Source: JANJUO01 sp942492935 (GTDB lineage: Bacteria > Bacteroidota > Ignavibacteria > Kapaibacteriales > UBA2268). From it: a DNA stretch of 64,000 nt. Positions 9,148 through 16,809 of this stretch are shown here, piece by piece. The stretch is taken from the NCBI GenBank assembly GCA_942492935.1, contig OW818654.1, positions 1,302,001 to 1,366,000 on the forward strand. Reading direction: 5' to 3'. A program made the position numbers and the translations under genes. The notes below the pieces were generated by a model. It saw only the letters and a program-made list of their open reading frames with translations. It made no database searches and was not told where the DNA came from. Position 1 is the first letter of the stretch, and every line of letters starts with the position of its first letter.

Positions 9148-9380
9148 ACTACCTTTATATTAATGTTAAAAAATATTTAATTAAAAATAACTTTCATCAA
9201 TTACATACTTTTTTGATAAAATTGAGCAATAACATATAGTTATATTATAACTTCAATTTATCAAAAATTAAAATTAACAAATAGATTTTAATAATACAAA
9301 CATTTAACCAATTATTTTTTAATTTAGAATTTTAAAAGTGAATTTGAGATAAGGAAACTAACTGATTATTCTTACTATTT

Positions 9381-9600
9381 TGTGACTACTCAGTCGCCAG
9401 CTGAAAGAATCAAGTGCAAACAAAAACTAACTTTGTTAACAACCTTCCGAAGGTTTTGAACCTTCGGAAGGTTAATTGCCAAGTTAGATAAGAGTCGCCA
9501 AATGAAAAAATTCACGAGCAAATTACAGCTAACTTTGGTAAAAACCTTCCGTATGTTTTGAACCTTGGGAAGGTTAATTCACAAGTTAGATAAGAGCCGA
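9381..9600. repeat. Two tandem intergenic repeat units with palindromic AACCTTCC cores
   Basis: Unit 1 starts TGTGACTACTCAGTCGCC, runs through GAAAGAATCAAGTGCAAA and ACTAACTTTG, and holds a hairpin at 9441-9473 with 15-bp arms (AACCTTCCGAAGGTT and its complement around TTG), then AAGTTAGATAAGAG. Unit 2 (about 9490-9600) repeats the same order with decay: GCAAATTACAGCTAACTTTGG, a damaged hairpin at 9542-9574, then AAGTTAGATAAGAG. The first 54 bp recur inverted at 30462-30516. The rest of the spacer at 9148-9380 is AT-rich and I see nothing else in it. Confidence 0.7.
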
Positions 9601-9963
9601 ATTGATATTTTTAAATTCCTTTGTTATTAGAATGGAAAAAAAATGCATATTTGGAACAATTTAAAATTTATCATAAAATTAAATTCTTATAAAATCCCGA
9701 TAGGGATTACATGTTTGTAATAAAGGAAATGCCCCTAAATCCAACAATCCCATAGGGATTGAATGTTCAAATACATATTCAACACCTACGGTGTTGCGAA
9801 TGAAGGTGGGAGATTATTCTGTTACAAACATTAATTCCCTAAGGGAATTTCAAGGATTTTAAAATCAAAATTTAAAATTTTTTTTGCTATTGGCTTAGAA
9901 ATAACATATAAATAATTAAATTTTAAAAGCGTCTATTTCCTTTTATAAAAAACATATATATTT
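9601..9963. other. Gene-free spacer with short palindromes
   Basis: No gene. It contains short dyads such as ATCCCGATAGGGAT (9695-9708), AATCCCATAGGGATT (about 9746-9760), CACCTACGGTG (9784-9794) and TTCCCTAAGGGAA. These have the look of degraded dispersed repeats; related wording occurs at 49230-49400 (ATGTTTGTAA, CATTGGGAATA). The last 60 bp before 9964 are AT-rich and would hold the promoter of the small lipoprotein gene. Confidence 0.4.
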
Positions 9964-10236
9964 ATGAAAAAATTGATTTTATTATACTTTATACTTCTAT
10001 TATTTTTCTCTTGCACTGTTTTAAAAGATGCAAGAGTATTAATAACAAATAAAAGTGATGGAAGAGATGCTCAAAACAAATATTATTGGAATGTTGAACT
10101 TAAAAATGAGGGTGAAAAACCAGCATATTTTGTGATTTTAATAATTTCTTGTTGGAAAAATGGCTCTATAATAGAAAAAAAGAATGGGCTTATGGTGATA
10201 TATTTCCAAATCAGAAAATTGAAAATAAAATATTGA
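9964..10236 (+). CDS. Small lipoprotein; frame broken after residue 73
   Basis: The N-terminus MKKLILLYFILLLFFSC is a lipoprotein signal peptide with Cys17 at the lipobox. A beta-rich stretch follows (YYWNVELKNEGEKPAYFVILIISC) that resembles FxLYD-type periplasmic domains. After residue 73 this frame turns into unlikely sequence (NGLMVIYFQIRKLKIKY). The -1 frame continues sensibly from 10182 as EWAYGDIFPNQKIENK...ATDISNPIK, stopping at 10320-10322. A joined product would have 119 residues. The break falls exactly on the heptamer A AAA AAG. It may be recoding, a recent disabling mutation, or a sequencing or assembly error. Confidence 0.6.
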   Translation: MKKLILLYFILLLFFSCTVLKDARVLITNKSDGRDAQNKYYWNVELKNEGEKPAYFVILIISCWKNGSIIEKKNGLMVIYFQIRKLKIKY

Positions 10237-10322
10237 TGGAAAAAGTGGGTTATGATAATCCAGATAGCACTAATTTTAAAATAACTTATACTGCTACTGA
10301 TATTTCCAACCCTATAAAATAA
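10176..10322 (+). other. A AAA AAG slippery heptamer and downstream -1 reading frame
   Basis: The heptamer lies at 10176-10182 in the correct phase of the upstream frame (GAA AAA AAG). A -1 slip makes the next codon GAA at 10182. From there the frame is open for 46 codons and ends in TAA at 10320-10322. The sequence it encodes (WAYGDIFPNQKI...) continues the beta-rich domain of the lipoprotein at 9964. I saw no strong stimulatory hairpin just downstream. Confidence 0.5.
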
Positions 10323-10363
10323 TAATACTTCCGATGTCTCACTTTCAGCTGATTAATTAAATA

Positions 10364-10396
10364 AGATGTCCAACACTTTCCAAGTGTCGGACATCT
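10364..10396. terminator. Hairpin between convergent genes, possible bidirectional terminator
   Basis: AGATGTCCAACACTT faces AAGTGTCGGACATCT, an about 15-bp stem with one mismatch. It lies 42 bp past the extended lipoprotein frame and 15 bp past the end of the minus-strand YeeE-rhodanese gene. It lacks a good T-run. Near-identical arms form the core of the repeat units at 15.1-15.3 kb, so it may be a repeat used as a terminator. Confidence 0.45.
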
Positions 10397-10411
10397 ATGT
10401 AGAAGTTGAAA

Positions 10412-11611
10412 TTAACAGCCACCAACAACACGTTTTGGTTTAGTACTCTTTTCACCTTTGTTTTCATTCTTTGCTTTTGCAATTAATTCAGGTATTTTGA
10501 TTGATGCTTTCTTTCGGAATCTATAGCTATCTTTTGAAAAATTGGCTGAAAAATTCATATTAGTAGAATCAAATTTAATTATATCATTTTTAAATTTACT
10601 TAATCCACCTGCCAATAAAATCACATTTGGAACATTGAGTTTATCTGCAATGAATGCAGCTTTTCGAGCTTCTTCTTCATTTTCTGCAACAAATAAATGT
10701 TTGAAATCTTTTATTCTTAAATTGTTTTGCATTTCTTTGTCAAACAAACCTTCAAGTGTTGTATTAATTGAATTTGGTAGATTAAAACTATTAAATGATG
10801 CAGTATCTCTTATATCAATGATTTGAATATTCTTATCTTTATCAATTAATCTAAAGGCAAGTTCATCAGAATCCATCATTTCAAATTCAGTTTGTTTGAT
10901 TTCTTCTGTATTATTTGCTTTGTCTAATATATTATCCTTTTTTGTTGGCATAAATATTGTCATTATACCTAATACCAATCCGATTGCACTTATATAAATA
11001 TAATTTTTTAATTCAGGCATACTTTTATTTGATTCACCATTTACCTTCTTTTCTATCATAGAAGTAGCCCAAAAAGAAAGAATTGCTATTGCAGTAATCA
11101 TAAATGAAAATAAGCCCATTGGTATATTCAAAGTATCGAACATGGTAACATTACCCCAGTTTTCTGCTTTGTATAATCCTTCAAACATCGGATAACCTTC
11201 TGCAAATATTAATACACCAATGAATGAACCTGCGATAAACCACATTGCATCAATTTTTCCGATTGCTGCTGCACAAACACTTGTACCAGGGCAGAAACCT
11301 CCTATTACAAATCCAAGCCCCATTATTCCACCACCTACCAGAGCTGACCACAAGAAAGTAGGGTTAACATAAACATAACTCATATCAATCCAGCCCATAT
11401 AGCCGAAAAATACTAAGCCAAGCATTGCAGTTATACCTGCAGTAAAAAATACTCTAAGAACTGTAAAGTCATAACCATAAAATAAACCAACAAGTTTTTT
11501 TGATGTAGAAAAACCAGCTTGTTCGAGTATGAAGCCAAATGCAATACCTATTACAAAAGCAACTAAAAAATTAAGTTCATTTCCAATTATATCAGGAACT
11601 AACGGTCCCAT
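10412..11611 (-). CDS. YeeE/YedE-family half-transporter fused to a rhodanese-like domain
   Basis: A 399-residue protein. Residues 1 to about 215 hold several membrane helices with the YeeE/YedE (TsuA-type thiosulfate uptake/sulfur transport) landmarks EQAGFSTSKK and GGFCPGTSVCAAAIGKID; the Cys in GGFCPG is the conserved pore cysteine. From about residue 240 to 345 there is a rhodanese-like fold (IQIIDIRDTASFNSFNLPNS, then VPNVILLAGGLSKFKN). The loop that normally bears the catalytic Cys reads VAENEEEARKAA, so the domain has no sulfurtransferase cysteine there. It is the last gene of the operon, 15 bp after the other half-transporter. The protein ends CVVGGC-like (RVVGGC). Sulfur-compound transport is inferred from the family. 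Confidence 0.8.
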   Translation of the reverse strand: MGPLVPDIIGNELNFLVAFVIGIAFGFILEQAGFSTSKKLVGLFYGYDFTVLRVFFTAGITAMLGLVFFGYMGWIDMSYVYVNPTFLWSALVGGGIMGLGFVIGGFCPGTSVCAAAIGKIDAMWFIAGSFIGVLIFAEGYPMFEGLYKAENWGNVTMFDTLNIPMGLFSFMITAIAILSFWATSMIEKKVNGESNKSMPELKNYIYISAIGLVLGIMTIFMPTKKDNILDKANNTEEIKQTEFEMMDSDELAFRLIDKDKNIQIIDIRDTASFNSFNLPNSINTTLEGLFDKEMQNNLRIKDFKHLFVAENEEEARKAAFIADKLNVPNVILLAGGLSKFKNDIIKFDSTNMNFSANFSKDSYRFRKKASIKIPELIAKAKNENKGEKSTKPKRVVGGC

Positions 11612-11626
11612 ATTTTTTTCTCCTAA

Positions 11627-12142
11627 TTAAATCCAAAGTTTTCTAAAGAAATAAGCAAATAAATATGCACCGCCAAATATTGCCATCATTGTAATTAATC
11701 CCCCTGTTGACATTACAGCCATTCCACTTAGTGCAGAACCACTTGTACATCCTCGTCCTAATTGTGAGCCAAGTCCGAATAGTAAACCACCAATTACCGC
11801 TCCAATAATCCTTGTATAGCTTTTAATTTTTGGAGAATGTTCTAATTTGAAATTTAATCTGTTGCTAATTAGTCCAGATACAAAAGCACCAATTACAACA
11901 CCGATTACTTCAAAAACTAACCAATTTTTCAAAGGTACTTCTTGATGTTCTTTGTTGTATTCTTTATAAAATATAGCAGATTTTGTATGCTCAGGAACAA
12001 TTGAGTTTGCAGTAGCAACTACACCACTTTTTACAGCACCACTTGCACCAAGACCGCGACCTGTTATAAATATAGTTGCAAGAAGTAATATACCCAACAA
12101 AAATCCTGCAAGATAAGGATTCATATACTGTTTAGGACTCAT
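11627..12142 (-). CDS. YeeE/YedE-family half-transporter
   Basis: A 171-residue membrane protein with about four helices. It has the family motifs FITGRGLGASGAVKSG near the N-terminus and GLGSQLGRGCTSGSALSG near the C-terminus; the Cys in GRGC is the conserved sulfur-relay position. It is roughly half of a full-length TsuA/YeeE and lies next to a second half-size member, so the two probably form one pore, as in PmpA/PmpB-type pairs. Its start overlaps the cytochrome b stop by 4 bp. It would carry a sulfur species (for example thiosulfate) across the inner membrane, a family inference that suits the octaheme cytochrome upstream. Confidence 0.82.
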   Translation of the reverse strand: MSPKQYMNPYLAGFLLGILLLATIFITGRGLGASGAVKSGVVATANSIVPEHTKSAIFYKEYNKEHQEVPLKNWLVFEVIGVVIGAFVSGLISNRLNFKLEHSPKIKSYTRIIGAVIGGLLFGLGSQLGRGCTSGSALSGMAVMSTGGLITMMAIFGGAYLFAYFFRKLWI

Positions 12143-12810
12143 TTTATTGGCTCCGAATTTAATTCATTATTTAATTGATTATTATTTTCAGTTTCTTCAG
12201 AATGGTCATCAAGTTCTTCATAACCTGTAATCATTGCATTAAGGTTTGAAGTTACGGTATGCCCTGTGGTTATTAAATATAAATGTGCTATAACAAATGA
12301 TATAAGCACAATTGCACCTGCTGTATGAAATAATGCTATTGGCTCTATTGAATCAATGTTCAACCCTGCAATTCCCCTCTTAGCTGGATATCGATAAAAC
12401 ATAAAAAGTAATCCAGAAAGAACCATAACAGGAATAACGAGTAATTTCAATCCCAAATAGACAAGTCGTTGAATAGGATTTAATTTACTCAATACTGTCT
12501 TTTTTGTAGGATGAGGAGCATTTTGAAAAATCCCTGTTAAATAGAATTTTACTTGTGCCATAATATTTTCAGTTGTTGGTAGATATTGTCGCCATTCACC
12601 AGTAGAAAGATGCCAAAATATAGCAAATGCAATTAAAATGATGAATGCAAAAGCTGCAATATTGTGATATTGAACAGCATTATAATATCCGAAAAATTTC
12701 AATGAACCATGTATTTCAAATCCAGTTAGCATCAAGAAGAAAATCAAGAATGCTTGCATCCAATGCCAAAATCTTTCAAATGCTCTATAAATATAAACTT
12801 GCTTACTCAT
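12139..12810 (-). CDS. Membrane cytochrome b (Ni-hydrogenase/thiosulfate reductase type)
   Basis: A 223-residue protein with four hydrophobic segments and histidines placed as in the cytochrome b561/Ni-hydrogenase b-type family (YRAFERFWHWMQAFLIF, YHNIAAFAFI, LFHTAGAIVLISFVIAHLYL, TTGHTVTS). Such subunits oxidise quinol and hand electrons to periplasmic c-type cytochromes. It overlaps the octaheme cytochrome gene by 8 bp and the next gene by 4 bp, so it is very likely the quinol-oxidising partner of that cytochrome. The C-terminal 30 residues are acidic, Asn-rich and probably cytoplasmic. Confidence 0.85.
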   Translation of the reverse strand: MSKQVYIYRAFERFWHWMQAFLIFFLMLTGFEIHGSLKFFGYYNAVQYHNIAAFAFIILIAFAIFWHLSTGEWRQYLPTTENIMAQVKFYLTGIFQNAPHPTKKTVLSKLNPIQRLVYLGLKLLVIPVMVLSGLLFMFYRYPAKRGIAGLNIDSIEPIALFHTAGAIVLISFVIAHLYLITTGHTVTSNLNAMITGYEELDDHSEETENNNQLNNELNSEPIK

Positions 12811-14383
12811 TTGAACCTCTCTTTTTAATTAAATTCATACTAAATGCTAACCTGATAAATAGATGAATCAACACACCTGCAAAAGTCAATAGTATTATGA
12901 TTAATCCTGATGTTTCAATCAATGGATTACTATCTCTGCCCGTCATATAAAATCCTTTTACATTGGTTAATCTACTATCATTTTGTGTATGACATTCTTC
13001 ACATTTTACTGTATTTTCTTTTTTGGAAACCATGTGATTTACAGGTAAATTCATTTCTGTTTTGATAAATGAATATTGACCACTAAAAGGAAGTCCAACT
13101 GTTGCCATTCCCTTTTCAGATGCGGCTACCCAATCAAAGTCTTTCCATAATGCACCCTCACCTTTATTTTCTGCATATAGTTTTGGTTGAATCAACATCT
13201 TGTTAATTGGGTCATAAGGTTGAATTGCTCTATGAACTTTAAGAGGTATGATTTTTGCGTCATTATCATTGTAATCTCCATATAATTCATTCAATACCAA
13301 CGGTTTGCTTGTGTCTTTAATTATATCACCTAACAAATAGTGATTAGCAGTTCCGTTGAAAATTTGATACTCAGGTTTTAAATTTTTCCCCCAATAAAAA
13401 GTACCTTTTATTGATAAATAAGTGTGATTTCCATCTTTATCATCTAACTCATAAGGTTCACCATTTTTAAGTTTGCCAGCTGTTGACCAATCCCAATGTG
13501 TTTTTGTTGCATTTACTTTTGCATATTCAGGAATATGACAAGTTTGACAAGCTACTTTATGACTATGATTATTAACAATGTCATCTTTGTGAGGCATACT
13601 ACTATGGCAATCTTCACAATAGACTCTATCTCTGTTCATTGACGAAAGGGCATATAACTTTCCACTAATGTTGTGATGCTTTGTTTTATGGCAATCAATA
13701 CATTCAAGATTTGCACCTTCAACAGCCATGTGAACATCAATATCTTTTGTTGGTGCGAACATAGATTTTTCCAAATCGCCATGTTTTACATTATTTCCAC
13801 CACCACCAAAGAAATGACAAACACCACAATTACTGCGTGTTGGTTTGCCAATGTGGGTGGCAATATTACGAAAATCAAGTGTAGGTACAGGAGCACCACC
13901 TTTTTCTTGTGCTTTTGCATAAGTTTCGGTATTGTCATGGCATACCATACAGTCAATGTTGTTTTCAGCATTAGCTTCAAAATTATCCCCCATACCGTAA
14001 CCGATATGACATTTTGCACAACTTTTGTCATTGCCTTCTGTACCGATACAGAAATTATTTAGTGCGTTCTTTTTGCCGAGATAAACTACACCTCTACCTT
14101 TAATGTATTCTTCTCGTTCCCAATTCCAATGATTGGAATTCATTACCTCTTTACCACGTTCAGTGTGGCAACTCAAACAAGCTTCAGTAACTTTGGTTGG
14201 ATCTGTAAAATTTTGATTAAGAACTGCAAACTTGGAATGATCCACCGATTTAGTTTCTTCTTTCTTAAATTTTTCCTTTAAAACCGAAAGTTCTGATTTC
14301 TCATGATGTTTAGGAACAAATTCAATGTAAAAGAATGATATTGAAAGTCCTAACATTGCAAGAATTAAAAAAATCTTTTTCAT
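12803..14383 (-). CDS. Octaheme c-type cytochrome, tetrathionate reductase (OTR) family
   Basis: A 526-residue protein with eight CxxCH haem-binding motifs in order: CLSCH, CAKCH, CMVCH, CGVCH, CIDCH, CEDCH, CQTCH, CEECH. The spacing, the segment CHFFGGGGNN and the following HGDLE resemble the octaheme tetrathionate reductase family. Those enzymes reduce tetrathionate, and in vitro nitrite or hydroxylamine. In the Shewanella enzyme one motif is CxxCK; here all eight end in His. An N-terminal helix (residues 3-22) and a C-terminal helix (SGLIIILLTFAGVLIHLFI) would tether it on the periplasmic side. It is flanked by a MerR regulator upstream (17 bp) and cytochrome b downstream (overlapping). 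The substrate is inferred from family and neighbours. Confidence 0.87.
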   Translation of the reverse strand: MKKIFLILAMLGLSISFFYIEFVPKHHEKSELSVLKEKFKKEETKSVDHSKFAVLNQNFTDPTKVTEACLSCHTERGKEVMNSNHWNWEREEYIKGRGVVYLGKKNALNNFCIGTEGNDKSCAKCHIGYGMGDNFEANAENNIDCMVCHDNTETYAKAQEKGGAPVPTLDFRNIATHIGKPTRSNCGVCHFFGGGGNNVKHGDLEKSMFAPTKDIDVHMAVEGANLECIDCHKTKHHNISGKLYALSSMNRDRVYCEDCHSSMPHKDDIVNNHSHKVACQTCHIPEYAKVNATKTHWDWSTAGKLKNGEPYELDDKDGNHTYLSIKGTFYWGKNLKPEYQIFNGTANHYLLGDIIKDTSKPLVLNELYGDYNDNDAKIIPLKVHRAIQPYDPINKMLIQPKLYAENKGEGALWKDFDWVAASEKGMATVGLPFSGQYSFIKTEMNLPVNHMVSKKENTVKCEECHTQNDSRLTNVKGFYMTGRDSNPLIETSGLIIILLTFAGVLIHLFIRLAFSMNLIKKRGSNE

Positions 14384-14400
14384 TTTACCGAAAATTTAAT

Positions 14401-14850
14401 TTATAAATAGTGTATTGTTTTTTCTTTTATAGTATTTTTTATCTGTAAACAATTTGAATGTTTAGTATAAACATCACATCTTGAGCAATCCTTTCCCGAG
14501 CAAACATTATTTTTATGTTCAAAACTCCAACAAGGAAGCATATATTGGTCGAACGATTTACAATTTTCCCTATCTAATTCAGAACAATTAATAATAGACC
14601 AACATGGTAACATAGAATAAAATACTCTGATTGATTCGATTGAGAATTTTAATTCAGTAATCAACTTTCTAATACATTTCAAGCGATTCACATCATTTTT
14701 TGAGTATAATCTATGATTTGAATCTTTCTTATAAGGTATTATCAAACCCTTGCTTTCATAAAGTCGTAATGTTTGTACTGATACATCAAACATTTTAGCA
14801 ACAACTCCTATCGAAAAAACAGGTTCATTTATATCTATTTTCTCATCCAT
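14401..14850 (-). CDS. MerR-family regulator with Cys-rich two-CW-like C-terminus
   Basis: A 149-residue protein. Residues 10-80 form a MerR winged helix (FSIGVVAKMFDVSVQTLRLYESKGLI, then HRLYSKNDVNRLK). Instead of a long dimerisation coil and an effector domain it has a Cys-rich tail: MLPCWSIINC...ENC, then MLPCWSFE...VCSGKDCSRC...SNC. The duplicated PCW and following cysteines look like the two-CW type of metal- or redox-binding domain. It is the first gene of the octaheme cytochrome operon and has a dyad over its own -7 promoter element. It probably senses a metal, sulfur species or redox state and controls the operon; this is inference. Confidence 0.75.
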   Translation of the reverse strand: MDEKIDINEPVFSIGVVAKMFDVSVQTLRLYESKGLIIPYKKDSNHRLYSKNDVNRLKCIRKLITELKFSIESIRVFYSMLPCWSIINCSELDRENCKSFDQYMLPCWSFEHKNNVCSGKDCSRCDVYTKHSNCLQIKNTIKEKTIHYL

Positions 14851-14870
14851 TTCATTTCCCTTTCACAAAA

Positions 14871-14894
14871 CAAATGTATATTTAAAAATATACA
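14871..14894 (-). promoter_or_regulatory. Candidate promoter and operator for the MerR/octaheme cytochrome operon
   Basis: On the minus strand TACATTTG (14878-14871) is an exact Bacteroidota -7 element (TAnnTTTG), 20 bp upstream of the regulator's ATG. Overlapping it at 14875-14894 is a perfect dyad: 9-bp arms TGTATATTT and AAATATACA with a 2-bp centre. MerR proteins bind dyads inside the promoter spacer, so this is a plausible autoregulatory site. Confidence 0.55.
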
Positions 14895-15086
14895 ATTACT
14901 ATATTCAAAATTATAGATAATTTTTCAAATATCAAAACAAAATTTGTATAAGTTATTATTTTTCATAAATTTAGGTATGATTTAGAAAATATTTTAGACG
15001 AAACTAAATTGCAAAAAAGCAATTAAAGAACATATTTTAAAACATTAAAACATTTGTAACTCATTTCTGAATCCAATTCCGCTCCG

Positions 15087-15333
15087 TCATTCTGAACTTG
15101 TTTCAGAATCCATTTCATCTTCAAAACAAGATGTCCAACACTTTGAAAGTGTTGGACATCTGTAAAAATTAGATTCCGCATCAAGTGCGGAACGACAAGG
15201 AAAACAAATTATCATTCTGAACTCGTTTCAGAATCCATCTACGATTTATGTCATCTTCAAAACAAGATGTCCAACACTTTGAAAGTGTTGGACATCTGTA
15301 AAAATTAGATTCCGCATCAAGTGCGGAATGACA
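15087..15333. repeat. Two composite direct repeats with central hairpin
   Basis: Unit 1 is 15087-15197 and unit 2 is 15212-15333. Each has module A (TCATTCTGAACTTGTTTCAG...AATCCAT), an 83-bp block (15115-15197 and 15251-15333, which I read as differing at one base), and inside the block a hairpin with 15-bp arms GATGTCCAACACTTT around a single G. Each unit ends in module B (AGATTCCGCATCAAGTGCGG), itself a dyad. The remainder of the 14895-15537 spacer shows no gene. Confidence 0.8.
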
Positions 15334-15448
15334 CAAAAAACAATGTCAATGGAACAAAGATAGAAGCAGTATCAAATTGCAATATATTTGTTTAGAAAAA
15401 TATAAAAATTGGAAATTTTGGTAATAAAGAAACCAACAATTTATAATC

Positions 15449-15484
15449 AAATTGTCCGAAACTTGATGAAGAATCGGACAATTT
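15449..15484. terminator. Hairpin downstream of the lipocalin-like gene
   Basis: Arms AAATTGTCCGA and TCGGACAATTT (11 bp, perfect) around a 14-nt loop, 54 bp past the end of the minus-strand gene at 15538. There are only short T-runs on either strand, so termination is possible in both directions but not certain. Confidence 0.4.
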
Positions 15485-15537
15485 TAAGTTCGTTATAATA
15501 TCATTTTAAAAAATCATAATTAATTCAACTAAATCAA

Positions 15538-16809
15538 CTATAGACCGACTGGTTGCACTTCCACCCAACATCTGCCGTTCACGGCTTGTCCTTTAAGTGT
15601 ACCGGTTACAATTCCAATCCCCTGATAATTTGAGCCTTCCGGCAGTGAAACTGCCTGATTTTGTCTAAGCATCGTAACTATTAATTCACCGGGATATGTT
15701 GGTGAATCGAGTGTAATTCTATACTTCATATTGTACTTTTGATGATATGGCGTTTCCCATTCATCTCCAATCCGCTCAACCTTAATCTTATCAATTCCCC
15801 ATGAATAAAAAGCGTTGTGTGCACCATTTGGAGACTTTTCGCTATCATTATTATACAATCTGGCAAATGGTAAATTTCCTGAAATATTACTGCTTATATT
15901 AAGAACATTAATAGCTGTGTTTATTTCAGGTAGTTGAATAGCAATCCAATCCCATTTAGAACCATCTTGCATCGCAATAGATTCTGCATTATAAGACTTA
16001 ACAAAATAATCGAGCCAGCTTTTACCGTTTGTGCCACTTAAAATTTTTCCATTGTATTCAATAGAGTATTGTTCAACATTCATTAAAGGTAAAGCATAGT
16101 AATATGAACCTTGCCATGACATTGAATCTCCTGTTGAAGTAAGATATTCATCAATAGTTCTGTTGGGTTGAGACATCACTTTCGCCCTTTGGGATTCTGT
16201 CAAGTAGTGAGGATAATGAGAAGTTGTTCCATAACCTTGATTGATCGCTCCGTAAGGGTCATTTAATCTAACTTGTAATTTAAGACTTTTACCTTTGCTG
16301 TCAATTACATCTGCGGAAAGATTATATACTGCTCCAGCAGAACCCATCAAACCAGATGCAAGCTCAATTTTGACATAAGAACTTGGATTTGCAGAATTTG
16401 TCATTTTTGCACTCCAAGGGTTTGTTGTTGTTTCGATTGATGAGTTGTAGAATCCAGTCCAATTATAGCCATCCTCTTCTGTTTGGCTAAAACCTACTCC
16501 ACCTCTATAACCCTCACCTTCAGCGTATTCAATTGCTATGAAGAAGCCGAGAGTGTCTTTATTATTAATCAAACTGGCGCAAAAATTATAACCAAATTGA
16601 TGATAGTCCAAATGACGACTTGTAAGAAATTCAGATAACAGAAGTGGGCTTTGAGTGTGTTGTAATTTTAATTCAGTAGAATAGAAAGAATATTTAAGAG
16701 TTTTGTCAGGTGCTACGGGATTCTCGTCCGTGCAACCACCTACAATAAATATAACAAATGCAAATAACATCATACCAAATGTTATTGAAGGAACTTTTTG
16801 CTTGAACAT
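15538..16809 (-). CDS. Lipoprotein with AttH/CrtC lipocalin-like domain
   Basis: A 423-residue protein with a lipoprotein signal (hydrophobic run ending FIVGGC, Cys at about 26). The C-terminal two thirds resembles the AttH/CrtC (carotenoid hydratase-like, double lipocalin) fold: SMSWQGSYYYALPLMNVEQY, GKSWLDYFV, SKWDWIAIQLPE, late YPGELIVTM, and the closing GTLKGQAVNGRCWVEVQPVG that matches the family's final strand. These proteins bind hydrophobic ligands, and a few act as hydratases. It would sit in the outer or inner membrane leaflet facing the periplasm. It is a single-gene unit. The fold assignment is from memory of the motif order and is moderate. Confidence 0.6.
   Translation of the reverse strand: MFKQKVPSITFGMMLFAFVIFIVGGCTDENPVAPDKTLKYSFYSTELKLQHTQSPLLLSEFLTSRHLDYHQFGYNFCASLINNKDTLGFFIAIEYAEGEGYRGGVGFSQTEEDGYNWTGFYNSSIETTTNPWSAKMTNSANPSSYVKIELASGLMGSAGAVYNLSADVIDSKGKSLKLQVRLNDPYGAINQGYGTTSHYPHYLTESQRAKVMSQPNRTIDEYLTSTGDSMSWQGSYYYALPLMNVEQYSIEYNGKILSGTNGKSWLDYFVKSYNAESIAMQDGSKWDWIAIQLPEINTAINVLNISSNISGNLPFARLYNNDSEKSPNGAHNAFYSWGIDKIKVERIGDEWETPYHQKYNMKYRITLDSPTYPGELIVTMLRQNQAVSLPEGSNYQGIGIVTGTLKGQAVNGRCWVEVQPVGL

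Noticed and set aside
15115..15333. CRISPR array of two repeats
   Set aside because: The repeat is 83 bp with internal dyads, has an inverted relative at 30 kb, and no cas gene is near.
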